64,000 bases of DNA from positions 124,001 to 188,000 of the forward strand of contig NBIV01000003.1 of the NCBI GenBank assembly GCA_003194525.1. Direction: 5' to 3'. Under the pieces are notes generated by a model, which saw nothing but the letters and a program-made list of their open reading frames with translations, did no database searches and was not told where the DNA came from. The position numbers were made by a program, and so were the translations under genes. The stretch is from Gracilariopsis chorda (Eukaryota; Rhodophyta; Florideophyceae; Gracilariales; Gracilariaceae). Shown piece after piece: positions 39,735 through 51,789 of the stretch; position 1 is the stretch's first letter; each line of letters begins with the position of its first letter.

Positions 39735-42300
39735 AAAACTGATTTTAGTGGAGAGACAAGAGTAATTGGCTTTCGGCCGTGGGTCGCACTTTGTGCGGCT
39801 ATGAAAGAGTTGCAAAAAGCGGTGGAAAGAATAGAATGGGTGGAGAAAGCAACAGCAGAGAAGTCAGCAATTTAATTCAATCAATGTAGAACGCATAAGA
39901 TATGAGTACGATTGTGGAGAGCAGTACAGCATTTGCGCATTGTTTGTGGAATTTGCAGTCGCCTCAGCACCAGCAGCAGCCCCAGCCCCAGCAGCACCGG
40001 CAGCCGTAAGTAAAACGTGCTCTCCTGATACGGAGTCTTCTACCAAGCGCGGTAATTGAGACTCGACTCGGTACGGGCCAGTCGGACCAACAAAAAGCAC
40101 TCTTATTATGGTTTCCACCCCACCAGAACCATCTTCCAGGATAGGACCTGAATATCTATGGCAGTGTCCGAATTTTTTTGTTTCTGGTGCATGGTAAGCA
40201 TAGATTGCTACCGCTCGTGCACGAAGTCTGGCTTCTCCTGGATCACAGGATACAATTTGTATACAAATCCGCTTACCTTGGTGTCTTAGCTGAACGCACG
40301 CAGATTGTCAGGTAAATGGTGAGATGGATCCAAAGAAGGCAAACCGGTACCCCACAGAAAGCTGTAGCGCGTGTTGTTCTGATTCTGAGTTGGCACGGCT
40401 AGAGCTGCGTTTCCCTCAAGTCTCAGACAAAAAGGACCACCTCCAGGTACGTACAACGTGTCCACGAATGCCTGCGGCGTCGCAAAGAGTGTATTAAAGT
40501 TAAAGAAACGGGCTTGGAACGCCTTCAGGCTATATGGACTGAACATCATATCGTTGCCTTGCCTTCTGCGCAACGTGAGGCCTTGGGATCGCGAAATTCA
40601 TTTCACTCTGCAGCACACTCCTGTTACCTCTTTACCAAGCAGAAAACAAGTGCGGGACTTGCAACTATGAAATTTCAATGTCCAGTCTTGGTACGGGCTG
40701 GAGAAGATGGTATAAAAGTGCTCGCCGCAGCTCCTGCATCGCCCTTGACTCGCAGTGGGATGTGTCTTAAACTATGGCAAGCTTGCACGAATTGCTGGAT
40801 CATTCCACGCCTGAGATGCTATGGGAACCTACGCATAGTACACGCTATAGAGTTGTCAATCAGGACGCCCAGCAGGCATCATAAGCGTAGTATCAAGGAG
40901 CTGCAGCAGATGTGAGGTACAGTTGTGATCTCATTCTCTTCCAGCTCCATCGGAAAGAGAAAGCTGCTGCAACGGCTGTAAGGGAGCAGCAGTGATCTAA
41001 TCCTTTACGGCTCCATGGCGACGGCGATTTAATCTTGTTTCTGTTGAGCTTCTTGTGAAGCAGGGTACTGCTGCGGCGACTGTGAAGGAGCCAGAGTGAT
41101 CACAATGGGCATCGGCAGGAGAGGTGTAGGAATTGAAGGCAGAGGAATGTTAGAATGGCCTCTCACAAACTCGGCAAGTCCAGGTATCAGAGAGGACGTT
41201 GTTAGGGCTGTGGCAATGGATCCAATCGCCTCTGTGAGGCTTGTGCTGTCTGCCGCTGTGACCGACGATGGTGCAGGAGTAATTTCGTCTTCTTCCGCAG
41301 CTGGAACAATGGGTCCTTGCAGTTGTGCGCCTCTCTCACTAACTTCCACTTCATCTAGAGCGGGATGACCTGGATATCGTCGAGGTAGTCTAGCCCCTCC
41401 CTGTGCACCACCGCTGTTGATAGGACGACCACTCTATTGTTGCCTTGCGCCGCCTGCGTTCACCCTGGTACCTCCCGAGTTGGCTCTGGCACCTCCAGCG
41501 TTGGCTCTAGAACCTTTACAATTCGGTCTCGCACCTCCAGGTTTTTGGCTGGCAGCCTCCAGAATTACCTTTGACACCTCAAGCATTCATTCTTGGACCT
41601 CCATAATTTGCTCTTACATCTCCAGTATTGGCTCTGGAACCTCCAAAATTGCCTGCCGTGCCTCCAGAAATGGCTCTGGCTCCACTCGCGTTCCGACTTG
41701 GAGCTTCTCTCATCATAATAATTGAGAAAATTAAGAAACAATAATTCCATTTTTCCAAAACCCTTAAAGTTTTTGCCGGAGTTCCAGAATATTTTTCCAA
41801 GATAAAAATGTTGAAAATGAAAATCATGGTTTCAATTTGTTGCTTTGCACCCAGTGGGGCTATATCATGAGCATTTCAAAAATTACTGCAAGAATTATAC
41901 CTACCCCGTGCAGTCGTGCGCAGCACAGGGACTCTCGACACGCTCCTGTTGGAAGTTGACGGGCGGAGTGTGCCCATCCAGATTTCTAGCAGTTTGATGT
42001 TTAACCTGCATCCGATTGAAGAGATTGGTCTGCCTTAACACATACACCGAGTTGTGCTTTCCAGCGCCAACATGTATGACACGGCGACCACCCTGCACAC
42101 TGCACAGCAAGCTAGTTTGATGTCCCAGAAACCCTCAAACTCTCTAGTCCACATCAAACTACCAGTTTCTCAGAGAGGAGCACCCGACCTTTCCCAGATC
42201 ATTGGTGCTCAGTTGGTTACTTTTGTGGTGATGTGTAGACGAGCTTGGCTTTGCGTAGGTCTCAGGCCAGCAACAGTCCCCAAAGTAGCAAATGGTTACG
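39735..42300 (-). mobile_element. Inverted, internally deleted Helitron relative
   Basis: Minus-strand copy of the 13955-20070 Helitron lacking most of Rep and all of the helicase. In its own 5' to 3' order: leader (42240-41880), RGG-type repeats (41750-41400), acidic Pro-rich part (41349-41029), zinc-knuckle region (about 40740-40640), Rep N-terminal part (40573-40286, LRLEGNAALAVPTQNQNNTR), a segment matching 16090-16250 (40118-39900), and then directly the 3' tail (39895-39735). The coding remnants have stops and frameshifts. It is a non-autonomous deletion derivative. Confidence 0.85.
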
Positions 42301-42379
42301 AAAATGCACATTTCACAAGCGTTAATGGGAGGTGAAATAGTGATTGGGGTCAGCAAGGAATTGCCAGCCCCTGACGCAC

Positions 42380-44350
42380 CCTTTTTATTTCTGAGTGGCT
42401 GGTACTGCAGTCATGTACTGTAGTACTAGCCACACAGCAGCAGCGGCAGCATACATGCAGCAGCAGACATAGAGCTTTAAGCTTTGCTGGTGGTTCTGCT
42501 GATGATGCTGGCGCTGTTGATGGTGCGGTTGCTGCTGAACGTTTTGTATGGATGGGACCTCCTGCGCCAGGACAGAGTTTTCCACCCATTGGCGGGGACG
42601 TGCAAGCCTGATTATTGGCACAACGGCTTCATTCAATCAACATGTACCACTTTTTCTCTTTCAAAGTCTATATAGGGTAGAGAAAAGGGAAAACGGTCTA
42701 TGGCCCTGGCTGCACTAAGTGCCGCTGAATGAAGGTGAGCTCGGGGGATCTGCAGGCCGTGTTTGCTCGATATTTCTCGCAAACAGCCTGCAGACCGGAA
42801 AGAGCCGCTGAAGCGAGATTGAATTTGGAAAGTAGGTCCCTCATACATCAAATAATGCTTCAGAGTGGAGAGACAAAAATGTGCCTTCGAATCTATTGTT
42901 GGCTGTACGCAGTAAAGTCGACTCTGCATGCTGCGCCAGAGCCCAACTTTGGTTGATGCATCCACATTGGTAGTAATAACACAACTCTAACTTTGGTTTA
43001 TTTACTTACTGACACGTGTTGGTCTAAGTGCATTTGATTGCAGTTGGCTGGCACTGCAGTAATTCACTGTAGTGCCAGCCAGTCAGCATAAGCGGCATTT
43101 ATCTTACAGCAGCAGCCAGTGAGCTTTGCTGCTGACACTGCTCAATTTTTTAATTGGCGGGGAGGCGTTGCGCCAAAGTGGAAATTGTACTCGCTGAAGG
43201 GAGCGTGCAAGGGAAGTTTCTGGCTCAACGCCACACGTCAATCAACTACAACCCCTCATCCTTTAGGAAATTAATGTAGTACGGGGAGTGATGAGATCAT
43301 TACTATACTGTTGAAAGAAGACAAAAAATGACTATTCCTGCGGTACGAGGACTGCAGTGAAGGCCAGCAGTGACAATGACCACAGCAGTACGATACGAAG
43401 GCTCTAATTCGAGTTCTGAATGCATTAACTGAAAACATGAAAAGATCTACAAGTAGAAGCAACCTCTGACCGTAGGCGGCGCTGAGCGCAGTCGATTTGG
43501 GGTGACTTTAAGCGATCTGCAGTCCGTGCTTGTTCGCTAGCGCTTGCAAATGGTCTTCTGACCGATTAGGGCCGCGGTGCCGAGAGTGAATCCAAGATGT
43601 GAGAAGCTATAGATGGTACTAGACTGGGGTATGTAGCGCTATGTGCAGCTGCACTTAAGTTCGGATGATCGCTTAGGCCATCCGGCAAATCCTGTCTGCT
43701 TCTAAGTGGCAGGCTCTGCAGCCATTCATGTAGTGCCAGCCAATCAAAAACAGGCAAGCAATCAATATGCAGCAGCAGCACTGTATGCTTAGCTGCTTCT
43801 GCCCGAGCAGTTGATTTCTTTATTTGGTAGGGAGGCGTTACGCGAAATGGGAGCTTTGCATGCGTTTACAAGGCCATGTTGCGCTGTTTATGGGTGCATC
43901 GCCTCCATTCAATCAAGAGGATCCCCTTCATACATTAAAGCATTCTTAAGAGTGAAGAGGCAAAATATACCTTAGATTCTATATTTGGCTGTACGCAGCA
44001 AAATGGGTTTTGCAGGCTGCCCCAGAGCTAAACTTTGGTTGATGGATCCAAAGTAGTAGTAGAAACACAACTCTAACTTTGGTTTATTTATTAACTGACA
44101 CCTGTGGTTTACGTTAGCTTGATTGCATTCGACTGACACTGCAGTCATATACTGTAGTGCCAGCCACTGAGCAGGGGCGGCATTCAACATGCAGCAGTAG
44201 CCAATAAGCTTGGAGCTTTGCTGCTGCTGCTTAAGTTTTATTTGGCAGGAAGGCTCTGCGTCAAATTGGGAATTAAATGCACTGAATGGGGCGTGCAAGG
44301 TAATTTTTTGGCGCAACGTCTCCTGTCACTCAATAACTCCCACCTCATTC
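42380..44350 (-). repeat. Array of inverted Helitron-flanking modules
   Basis: Four degenerate modules in minus orientation, with arm pairs near 42545-42640, 43158-43245 (GGGAGGCGTTGCGCCAAA), 43830-43912 (GGGAGGCGTTACGCGAAA) and 44250-44330. Palindromes GGCTGGCACTGCAGT ... ACTGTAGTGCCAGCC recur near 43050, 43715 and 44135. A segment at 42945-43020 (AACTTTGGTTGATG ... TTTATTTACTTACTGACAC) is repeated near 44031-44105, so a unit of about 1.09 kb was duplicated. The array precedes the 5' end of the inverted Helitron relative, mirroring 12540-13710. Confidence 0.75.
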
Positions 44351-45089
44351 TTCAGCAAATCACTATAGTACGGAGGGTGTTGAGATCCGATTAGAGTATA
44401 GTCCGGTATGTTGATTAGGTCGCCAAAATTTGACCTTTTTCAGGCCGGCTGATAGCCACGGGTTGAAGAACAAGTTTCTTGTACGTATTGGTATCTGATA
44501 AGCGCTTCAATATTACTGGCAAAGAGGACTGTGCTCTTTGCAGCACCAATTACTTGTCTGCAAAACGCCAAACGAATGTTTACAATTGGTCACCCCAATT
44601 GACAAGCCGATGGTACACGGAATATTGCCACACTGTCCCAAAAGGTCATCCAGGGCACTATGTGAAGTGGGGTATCAATGAAAAGCAACATGCCGCTACA
44701 AGCATAATAATCTACAACAGCACTGTAATGAGCATCTTCCGCTAAGCTATTTCTCCCTCTGATAATTTAGCCTCTATCAAATATTCTCTGCCTTTTCACA
44801 AAGTGATAGGTCGCATCAAAAACGGCACAATCAACAGAAATCTGTTCAATATCTTTAAAAACAAAAAGCATATCACCCTTTTTTGGTAAAAGAGCAACAA
44901 TCTAGTCACCTTTTTCCCTGTCACAGTCCATAATAACCTCAGACTCACTCACGGATAGATTAAGGATCTGTTAAAACGCATCTTTGACAATAGATTCGAG
45001 TAATTCAAGAGCTTTGTAAAGAGTTACCCATTTCTCAATACCATTTGCTTGTCTTTATTCATACAAATGGTCTCTGACTGGATCGTCTT
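44351..45089. other. No gene recognised
   Basis: One plus-strand open stretch at 44479-44745 has no motif I recognise. The right part may belong to the pogo-like element that follows. Confidence 0.4.
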
Positions 45090-46260
45090 CCATCGTCAAC
45101 AGGAACAGTACTTTTCGGCATTTTCCACATCGTTCAAAACCATTTCTGGCTTCACTTTGCAGGACATTTTCCCTTCAATTGCATTGAGCTCTGTGGCAAA
45201 ATGAGCGGAGAAAACGTGCGCTTTTCTCCAACATCTTGCAATTCTTGTCAATTTTATCTCTTCCCACCTTATAATTCTCATATGACACAAATATATCATA
45301 TGCAGATCAAAACCTTACTTCAGTCCATGCATTCCTCCTTCAGCATTTGTCGATTGGCGTCGGGCTTGTCTCTCCTCCACTTCTGTAACATTTTTCCTTA
45401 TAGTTAGACCACGTTATCGTGCTTGCCATGCCGCAATAACTCCCAAGTCCACTGGATGGTAGATTGCGGTGCAGTTAGCCGGATGTGCTATAAACTCTAT
45501 TTGAACCTTTTAATAGTTTATGTCTGTCACATGAGGACCACAGTTATCCATAAGCAGCACACAGGATCTGGAGGTAACCTTACAAGCAAACAGTCCGAAT
45601 GTTTCTGGAAACCACTTTCGAAATTTCACAGAGTCTGGCCATACGTTGTTTTGGCTAAACTACGGCACATGTGATTTTCCAAGACAAAAGCATCTGGAAT
45701 TCTTCGCGTTGCCAATAATAGCCATTTTTACGTTTGCTGAACCTTCCGCATTCATAAACATATAAGCTGTTATGCGATCTTTGTCCTTCATTGCTTTGGT
45801 GCCACAAACCGATGTGTGACATTCATTTGGTGCCAAATATGTTTGCAGTGGTAACAATTTGTAAAAGAGACCTGTTTTGTCAACATTGAAATGCAATCGA
45901 TATCAAAGTTTTTAGGTTTGTTGCGTAAAACACTCATATGTGCAGCGACCATTTGAGCGGAGGTGCTGCCAGCTGCTCCTGCGAAAAACAGAGAACGCAA
46001 GGCATGTCGTTTTACCAAGTTGCACATTCAGTATTTACAGTATTGGAACTGAATAAAACGGTGCTTTTGCATGTCACAAGGAGCACTTTGAAAAAATGCA
46101 TTTCGGTCCATAATTGCTTTTTGTTGTACGACTGATTGTGTAACTGGAAATTTTGCTAATTTGGCGACCTGAAGAAATTCTAATACTTTCTACTCAATGT
46201 CGGAAAACGGAGGCCACTTGATGGTTTCAGCACCAAAAGAAATTGGGGCGTTGTTTTCAT
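45090..46260 (-). pseudogene. Pogo/Tigger-like (CENP-B/jerky) transposase remnant
   Basis: Minus-strand decayed transposase. In order: an N-terminal CENP-B-like segment near 46240-46140; KRHALRSLFFAGAAGSTSA at about 46010-45950, like the end of a CENP-B helix-turn-helix; NVDKTGLFYKLLP with the first catalytic Asp near 45890; KDKDRITAYMFMNAEGS; LLMDNCGPHVTD with the second Asp near 45530; and YHPVDLGVIAAW with the third Asp near 45460. This D-D-D arrangement is that of pogo/Tigger transposases of the Tc1/mariner superfamily. Frameshifts and stops break the frame between each block. No inverted repeats were identified. Confidence 0.82.
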
Positions 46261-46709
46261 ATGCAAACAGTGCGTTGTTAGCTTGTGTAATGTTTGTGAC
46301 AGTGCGGCACGAAATGGAGAATTGAGAATTGGTTGGACTAGCATTTCATCCGTAGGAACTTCATTTTATTTGCCAGTTTCAAGTCTGGCCCGTTTTTAGA
46401 TCCGCTGTGATAGTCCAGTGACCATAGCGGGTTTCATGCTCGTCGGAAACGGGTCAAAACTTGGCGACAGAGATCATAAGAGAGGCAACCGGGAGAAAAC
46501 TTTGGCAAATAGGTTTGCTACGTGGAAACGTGAATAGTGCTACGAAATTGGTACTATTGCGAGCTGATACCCACTGTATAGTTTACGCTTTTTGGAAGTG
46601 AAACGTTTAAATGTACCTATGTTCGTGCACATGGGAAATTATCGGGCCTTTGCTGAACCTACATAATGTACAAAATGTAGAATGTCTACTGTCATACGTT
46701 TCAGAAACG

Positions 46710-46941
46710 TGTAAGACAGCAATGAAATAAGTTAGCAATGTCATTACTATTCTGTATTGTATTGGATAGTATGGAAAGTAACACTACAGCTACTTGCCAC
46801 GTGTAGCATTTCTGTTACCACCGAGAAGCATAAAAGAGGGTTTGGTCAGTGGCTTTCGGTTGCGCATTCAACTTGAAGAAGAACAACACACACGAAAACG
46901 AAAGTAAACTCTCGGCTCTGCCTCTCTTTGCAGCGCCAACA
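46710..46941 (+). repeat. 5' LTR of the plus-strand gypsy element
   Basis: Shared with 53232-53466: AGCAATGTCATT, CTACTTGCCACGTGTA, ACCGAGAAGCATA, a TCGGTTGC block and CTTTGCAGCGCCAACA at the end. TGGTACTTCC follows directly and could be the primer site, as it begins TGGT. Confidence 0.75.
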
Positions 46942-46959
46942 TGGTACTTCCCAGGAGTG

Positions 46960-47800
46960 TGGACGCCTCTACTTCGGGCTCTCGAATATTTATCTTTGAC
47001 TGCAGTTTACAAGATGATATCGTCAAAAAAATTTTCTACTATGAAAATGTCATTACGAAGCGAAAGTCATGAGAAGAAAAAACTTCAGATCTCATCTGAT
47101 ATGTTGATGATGAAGCATTTGACGTTTACTACGAGTCCTATGCTATCGACGGCGCTTTGTCTGAACAGGCTTTGGACTACTTTGAAGTGAAACGTTTGCT
47201 ATTGGGCAGTTTGCAGTCGTTGAATGACAGCAAGAACACATAAGGAAAGCAATAGCCTCCACGCTTTGCCTACTGGAGCTTGTTGAGTCTTTGGGGGAAA
47301 TGGAGCAGAGTTTCGAGAAGGCTGGATTCAATGAAGAGGCCAAGTGTGGAATTCTTCGGAACGCTGTCGTGGAGCATATGTATCTTGCTCAGTTTGTCTT
47401 GGTCAGAGGCGCAGATGATTATGAGTCTCTGAAGAATATAGTCAAAGACTGTGTGACTCGCATGAATTCATATCATTCTTCATATTCATTTGCTCACGGT
47501 TCATCATTTGAACGAATGAACCGATGAGAATCATGCGTCGTCTAGAATAGGCCATCCAGTGCTTGGAAAATGAGGTGGAAGACCTAAATGAACAGATTTC
47601 ACAGGTCTGTTTGGTAGTAAACAAAATACAGGGTGAGCTAACCCAAGACAGTGTGAATCGTACATGTTCGTATTCTAAGAAACATAGTCATGGAGCCTCA
47701 AGGTGTCCCGACAACCCACATTGAGACACTCGTTGCAGAAGATGTGTCAAGCTTGGGCATTATGAAGCTACATGCTGGGCACGAACTCCAGCACCAGAGA
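46960..47800 (+). pseudogene. Gypsy Gag and zinc knuckle, broken
   Basis: Gag region in at least three frames. 47291-47527 has a helical stretch (MEQSFEKAGFNEEAKCGILR, VEHMYLAQFVLVRGADDYES) typical of a capsid. The knuckle near 47725-47775 reads C-R-R-C-V-K-L-G-H-Y-E-A-T-C, exact C-x2-C-x4-H-x4-C. A stop lies just before it. Confidence 0.72.
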
Positions 47801-47814
47801 CGAAGAAAGTACGA

Positions 47815-50440
47815 ATGGCTGAAGCTGATGTAGAGTCAAACTCTGAAAGAAATTTGAAATCGTCTGCTGATTCAAATTCGATCTCATCTAGAGATAATCA
47901 GGTAACGGTGGTTACCGAACGTCTAGAATTACACCTTTTGAATACCACTAAACGTGGTCCTGATGGCCAGGCCCTGCCAAAACCGCATAAAGCCTCAGAA
48001 GATCTTCCAAGTGTGCTGAATCCCATAGATCACGTTCTTATGAAAACTGGGGAGAGAGAAACTATGCATTTCCTCTCTATACGAAAGAAAAACTCTACTC
48101 GAAGATCACCAAAAAAGAAGAAATCTTCAACTAAACGCGAGTCATCTATAGCTGATGATGTTTTGACGTGTAACGTGCTGTTCGAACTTGGAAATGCCTC
48201 ATGTGGTCTTACGCTTCGACAAATTTTGCGTGAAGACACGGATGAAGCCAAGAAGTAAATCGAGGTTGTTCGTGAAGAATGTCGCATCTCTAGCAATGAC
48301 TGCTACACACACAGATTTACCCACTAGAAGACTGAAGGTTGTCTCTTTGATGTTATATGGAACCCCTGTCGCAGCATTATCGGACTCGAGAGCAGTACCG
48401 AACCTGATGTCTCTTTCATTTGTACAGAGACTTAGCTTATCTCTGTAGTCTACCCTAAGAAAGATAACGGTGGCTGATGGAACATCATCTGTTGTGAAAG
48501 GGACTTTACGGAATATACCAGCAACCTCTGGAAGTTGCAGAACGCATTTGAATTTTCTCGTCGTTGAAAAAACCGCCATTCGATATTATCACCGGGTTGC
48601 TCACATTGGAAGAACTCCAAACGTGTCTAGTCTTCGGTAATCAGATTTTGACTGCTACCATGTACGGAAATACTTTTGTTCTAGATCTGGGTTATGTTTA
48701 CAAGATAACGAGCTTACTCAAATCTGGTACTGATAGCAAAGATTTTCCAATTGATTCTGATATTGTTCCTTTCTCCAGCTCTTCTGACGGCAAGAGTGAA
48801 GAAGATCTCGCCCTTTCAATAAGAGATGAAACTCCTTTCGATCAAAACATACTTAATGTTGAAGAAGTGGAAAGAATTCCGGATTTGCCAGAAGAAGATC
48901 GTGATGAAGACGATCATAATGAAGATGATGAGAAGTTGATTCAGAGGCTGTTTCGGAAGAAAATGACGAAAGTTCTGCTTACTTAGCAACAAATTTGAAG
49001 CAGTTACTAAAGGATGTACAGCTATCGTTGAGCTCAACATTGAAGGACAAAAACATCATTGGTTTGTACTTGGAAGATCTACGCCCATCTGATGTTCCAG
49101 TGAAACATTCGCTCGACCTTAATGATGCAACACCAATATAAATTAGGGTGCAGAGACTACCTTCTAAGTACAATAATGTTGTGCGAAAAGAGATTAATGA
49201 TATACTGTGCATTGGTATTACTACTCCGTTGGCTTCCGAGTGGTCCCTTGCAGTTGTCATTGTACAGAAGAAAGATGGTAGCCCTCGCTTCTTTGTCGAA
49301 TATTGAACTCTGAGCGCAGAAATGAAAGCCAATCGTTGGCCTTTAGCGACGATCGAAGAGATGTTTCATGACCTAAGAGATTAAACCATTTTCTGCACTT
49401 TAGATCTATTTTGTGGATACTGGCAGGTGAAGATGACCGACCATTGCAAAGATAAAACAACTTTCGTTTGCACATATGGTACCTACCAATTGGAAAAACA
49501 TGCCATTTGGCCTTATGAATGCACTTGCTACTTTTCAGAGAATGATGGATGTTGCCTTGAAAGCAATAGAATTGACCATGGTATATGGGGATGGTGTTGT
49601 AATATTCTGGAAGGTTCTCTAAGAACATTTTCATCATTATCTACAAGTGTTTGACAGAATTGCATCTTACGAATTGAAGTTTAAGGTTACGAAATGTAGC
49701 TTTTCTCAATCCAAAGCTAGAAGTCTTTGCCAGATTGTTGATGGCAGTGGAATTCAAGTAGATCTAGAGAAGATTACGGTAATAAAGATGTAATCTGAGC
49801 CATGCAATGCATCTGAATTAAGATGTTTCCTAGGAATAACAGGATATTATTGCCGTTTCATACCACACTTCGCGGAAACGTCAGGAGTCCTTCATGAAGC
49901 TCAATCTGAAAAGGAGAAATGGACTTAGACCCCGAATATGCAGAATGCTTTTGAAGAACTAAAGCTGAAGTTTATTTCACCACCCTTTCTCGCATTCCCT
50001 GACTTGGAATCTCCATTTATTGTAGAAACAGATGCCTCATAATTTTGGCTTGGTGCTGTTCTCGCTCAGAGAAAAGGCGATAAGAAGTTGCACCCCATAC
50101 ATTATGCCAGTCGAGCTATGACATCGGCAGATTAAATCTATTCGGTATGCGAACTTGAAGAACTTACAGTCATATTTGCACTGAAAATTTTTAGATTATA
50201 CTTAATGTCTTCACATCTTTTTATACTTATAATAGATCACCAGGCGCTGCAGTATGCATTTAAGAAGAAAGACGTACGCAGAATGCGAATTGGATTGATT
50301 TCTTAGCTGAATACGATTTTAAGATTCAGTACCGCTCAGGGAAGAAGAATCAAGAGGCTGACTATTTTTCACGGATTATGACTGATGAGATCGAAGACGT
50401 ATCTGATGATGTATGCTTCGAAAATGTAAAAGAATTGGAG
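47815..50440 (+). pseudogene. Gypsy protease, RT and RNase H, broken
   Basis: 47815-48258 is a charged linker. The protease active site lies at 48383-48391 as D-S-R in VAALSDSRAVPNLMS, where Gly is expected for Arg, so it is inactive. RT: VVIVQKKDGSPRFFVEY near 49260, then ATIEEMFHDL and LDLFCGYWQVKMTDHCKDKT near 49400-49460, with an in-frame TGA and TAA and a corrupted second catalytic block. RNase H: FIVETDAS near 50020, GAVLAQRKGDKK, HYASRAMTSAD and LIIDHQALQYAFKKKDVRR to about 50290. Several stops interrupt the frame. Confidence 0.82.
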
Positions 50441-50443
50441 TGA

Positions 50444-51500
50444 TTGAGAATGGAGAATCATTTGGAGGATACTCTGAGGTACCTCAATGGGAAAAACATG
50501 TTGGCAAAAGACTACAAAGGTCAAGGAACTATCCAACCAAATGCAAAACTGTTTGCTGCTTGGAATGATAGACTGATGAGACGTACCTCCGAGGGCCTCC
50601 GAGTGATTCCTCCCATTGCTTCAAGACCATTAATACTGAGAACATTTCATGATGATATTGGACACTGGGACGGGCAATGCACTACGAAGTTCATCATGGA
50701 CAGATATTGGTGACCCTCCGTTCATCGTGATGTCATTGAATATGTGAGAAGTTGTGAACAATGCCAACTTTCTGTGACCATACCTACCTACAAAACGACA
50801 TTGAAATATCCGCTCACAGACTTGTTTCAAATCTTTCCTATCGGCTTTGCAGGACCATTCCCAGTCACAAATTTAGAGAAGAGATTCATGTTGGTTGCAG
50901 TTGAACAACTAACTGGATGACCTCTTGCTTGACCTACAGAAAAAAGGGCCCAGCTCAAGTTGTTGTCAATTTCGTGCGAAAAGAGGTTATTTATTCCTTT
51001 GGACCCCCACATCTGATCATCTCTGACAATTTCAATTGCTTTACAGCAAGCACTCGAATGAAATTCGTAAAAAACAGGGTATTGTTTGGAAAACAGTGCT
51101 TGCCTGTGCACCTATGTCTAATGGAAGAGCTGAAAGGCTGATTGGAACATTGAGAAATGCTTAAAGGAAAACGGTTTTAGAGTCATAGACTTCTTGGGAC
51201 GAAGCAGTTTCTGGTGTCCTATACAGATATCGGCGCCTTACATTTCAAGGAGGTAGCTCACTTTTCGAACTCGTCTACGGGAATTCATCCTCGAATTACT
51301 GATGATGGCGCCACCCCATTACTTCTAACTGCTACTGAGACTAAGCGGGAAATGGAATTAGAAACCCTGCCTTCGAGAAGATTCAAGAGGATTGAATATC
51401 AATCTAAGCTGAAAACCAGACCTATGCGTATTACTACGTTCAAAGTTGGTGATGAGTTGCAAGGATGCAGAGGCAAAGCACCCAATCCTGGTAAGGAATA
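50444..51500 (+). pseudogene. Gypsy integrase, broken
   Basis: Zinc module: LRTFHDDIGHWDGQCTTKF with the His pair, then VRSCEQCQL with the Cys pair near 50745-50765. The catalytic core has FPIGFAGPFPV (first Asp site changed) and PHLIISDNFNCF (second Asp) near 51015. In-frame stops occur near 50712 and 50920. The C-terminal part near 51360-51500 has a basic chromo-less tail. Confidence 0.75.
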
Positions 51501-51789
51501 GCCGGCATTTACATCCAAGTATTCTGGCCCATGCCATGTGACCAGTGTCAGTCACCCTTGCTTTGAAGTGAAGAGTATGCATGGCAGAGTGACAAGACAA
51601 CCTGTTCATGAAAAAAGGTCAAAGCTCTATCGCCAAGGGCATTGATTCTGGATATATGAGAAAGAACTTTAAATAAGCAATAAGCATTTGATTTATTGAG
51701 AACTCATTAATATTGTATATGCATATCTAAGCCTTTTGCATGTTTGAATATCATTATTTACCGTTGCTAATGCCTGAAGTACATCTCTC

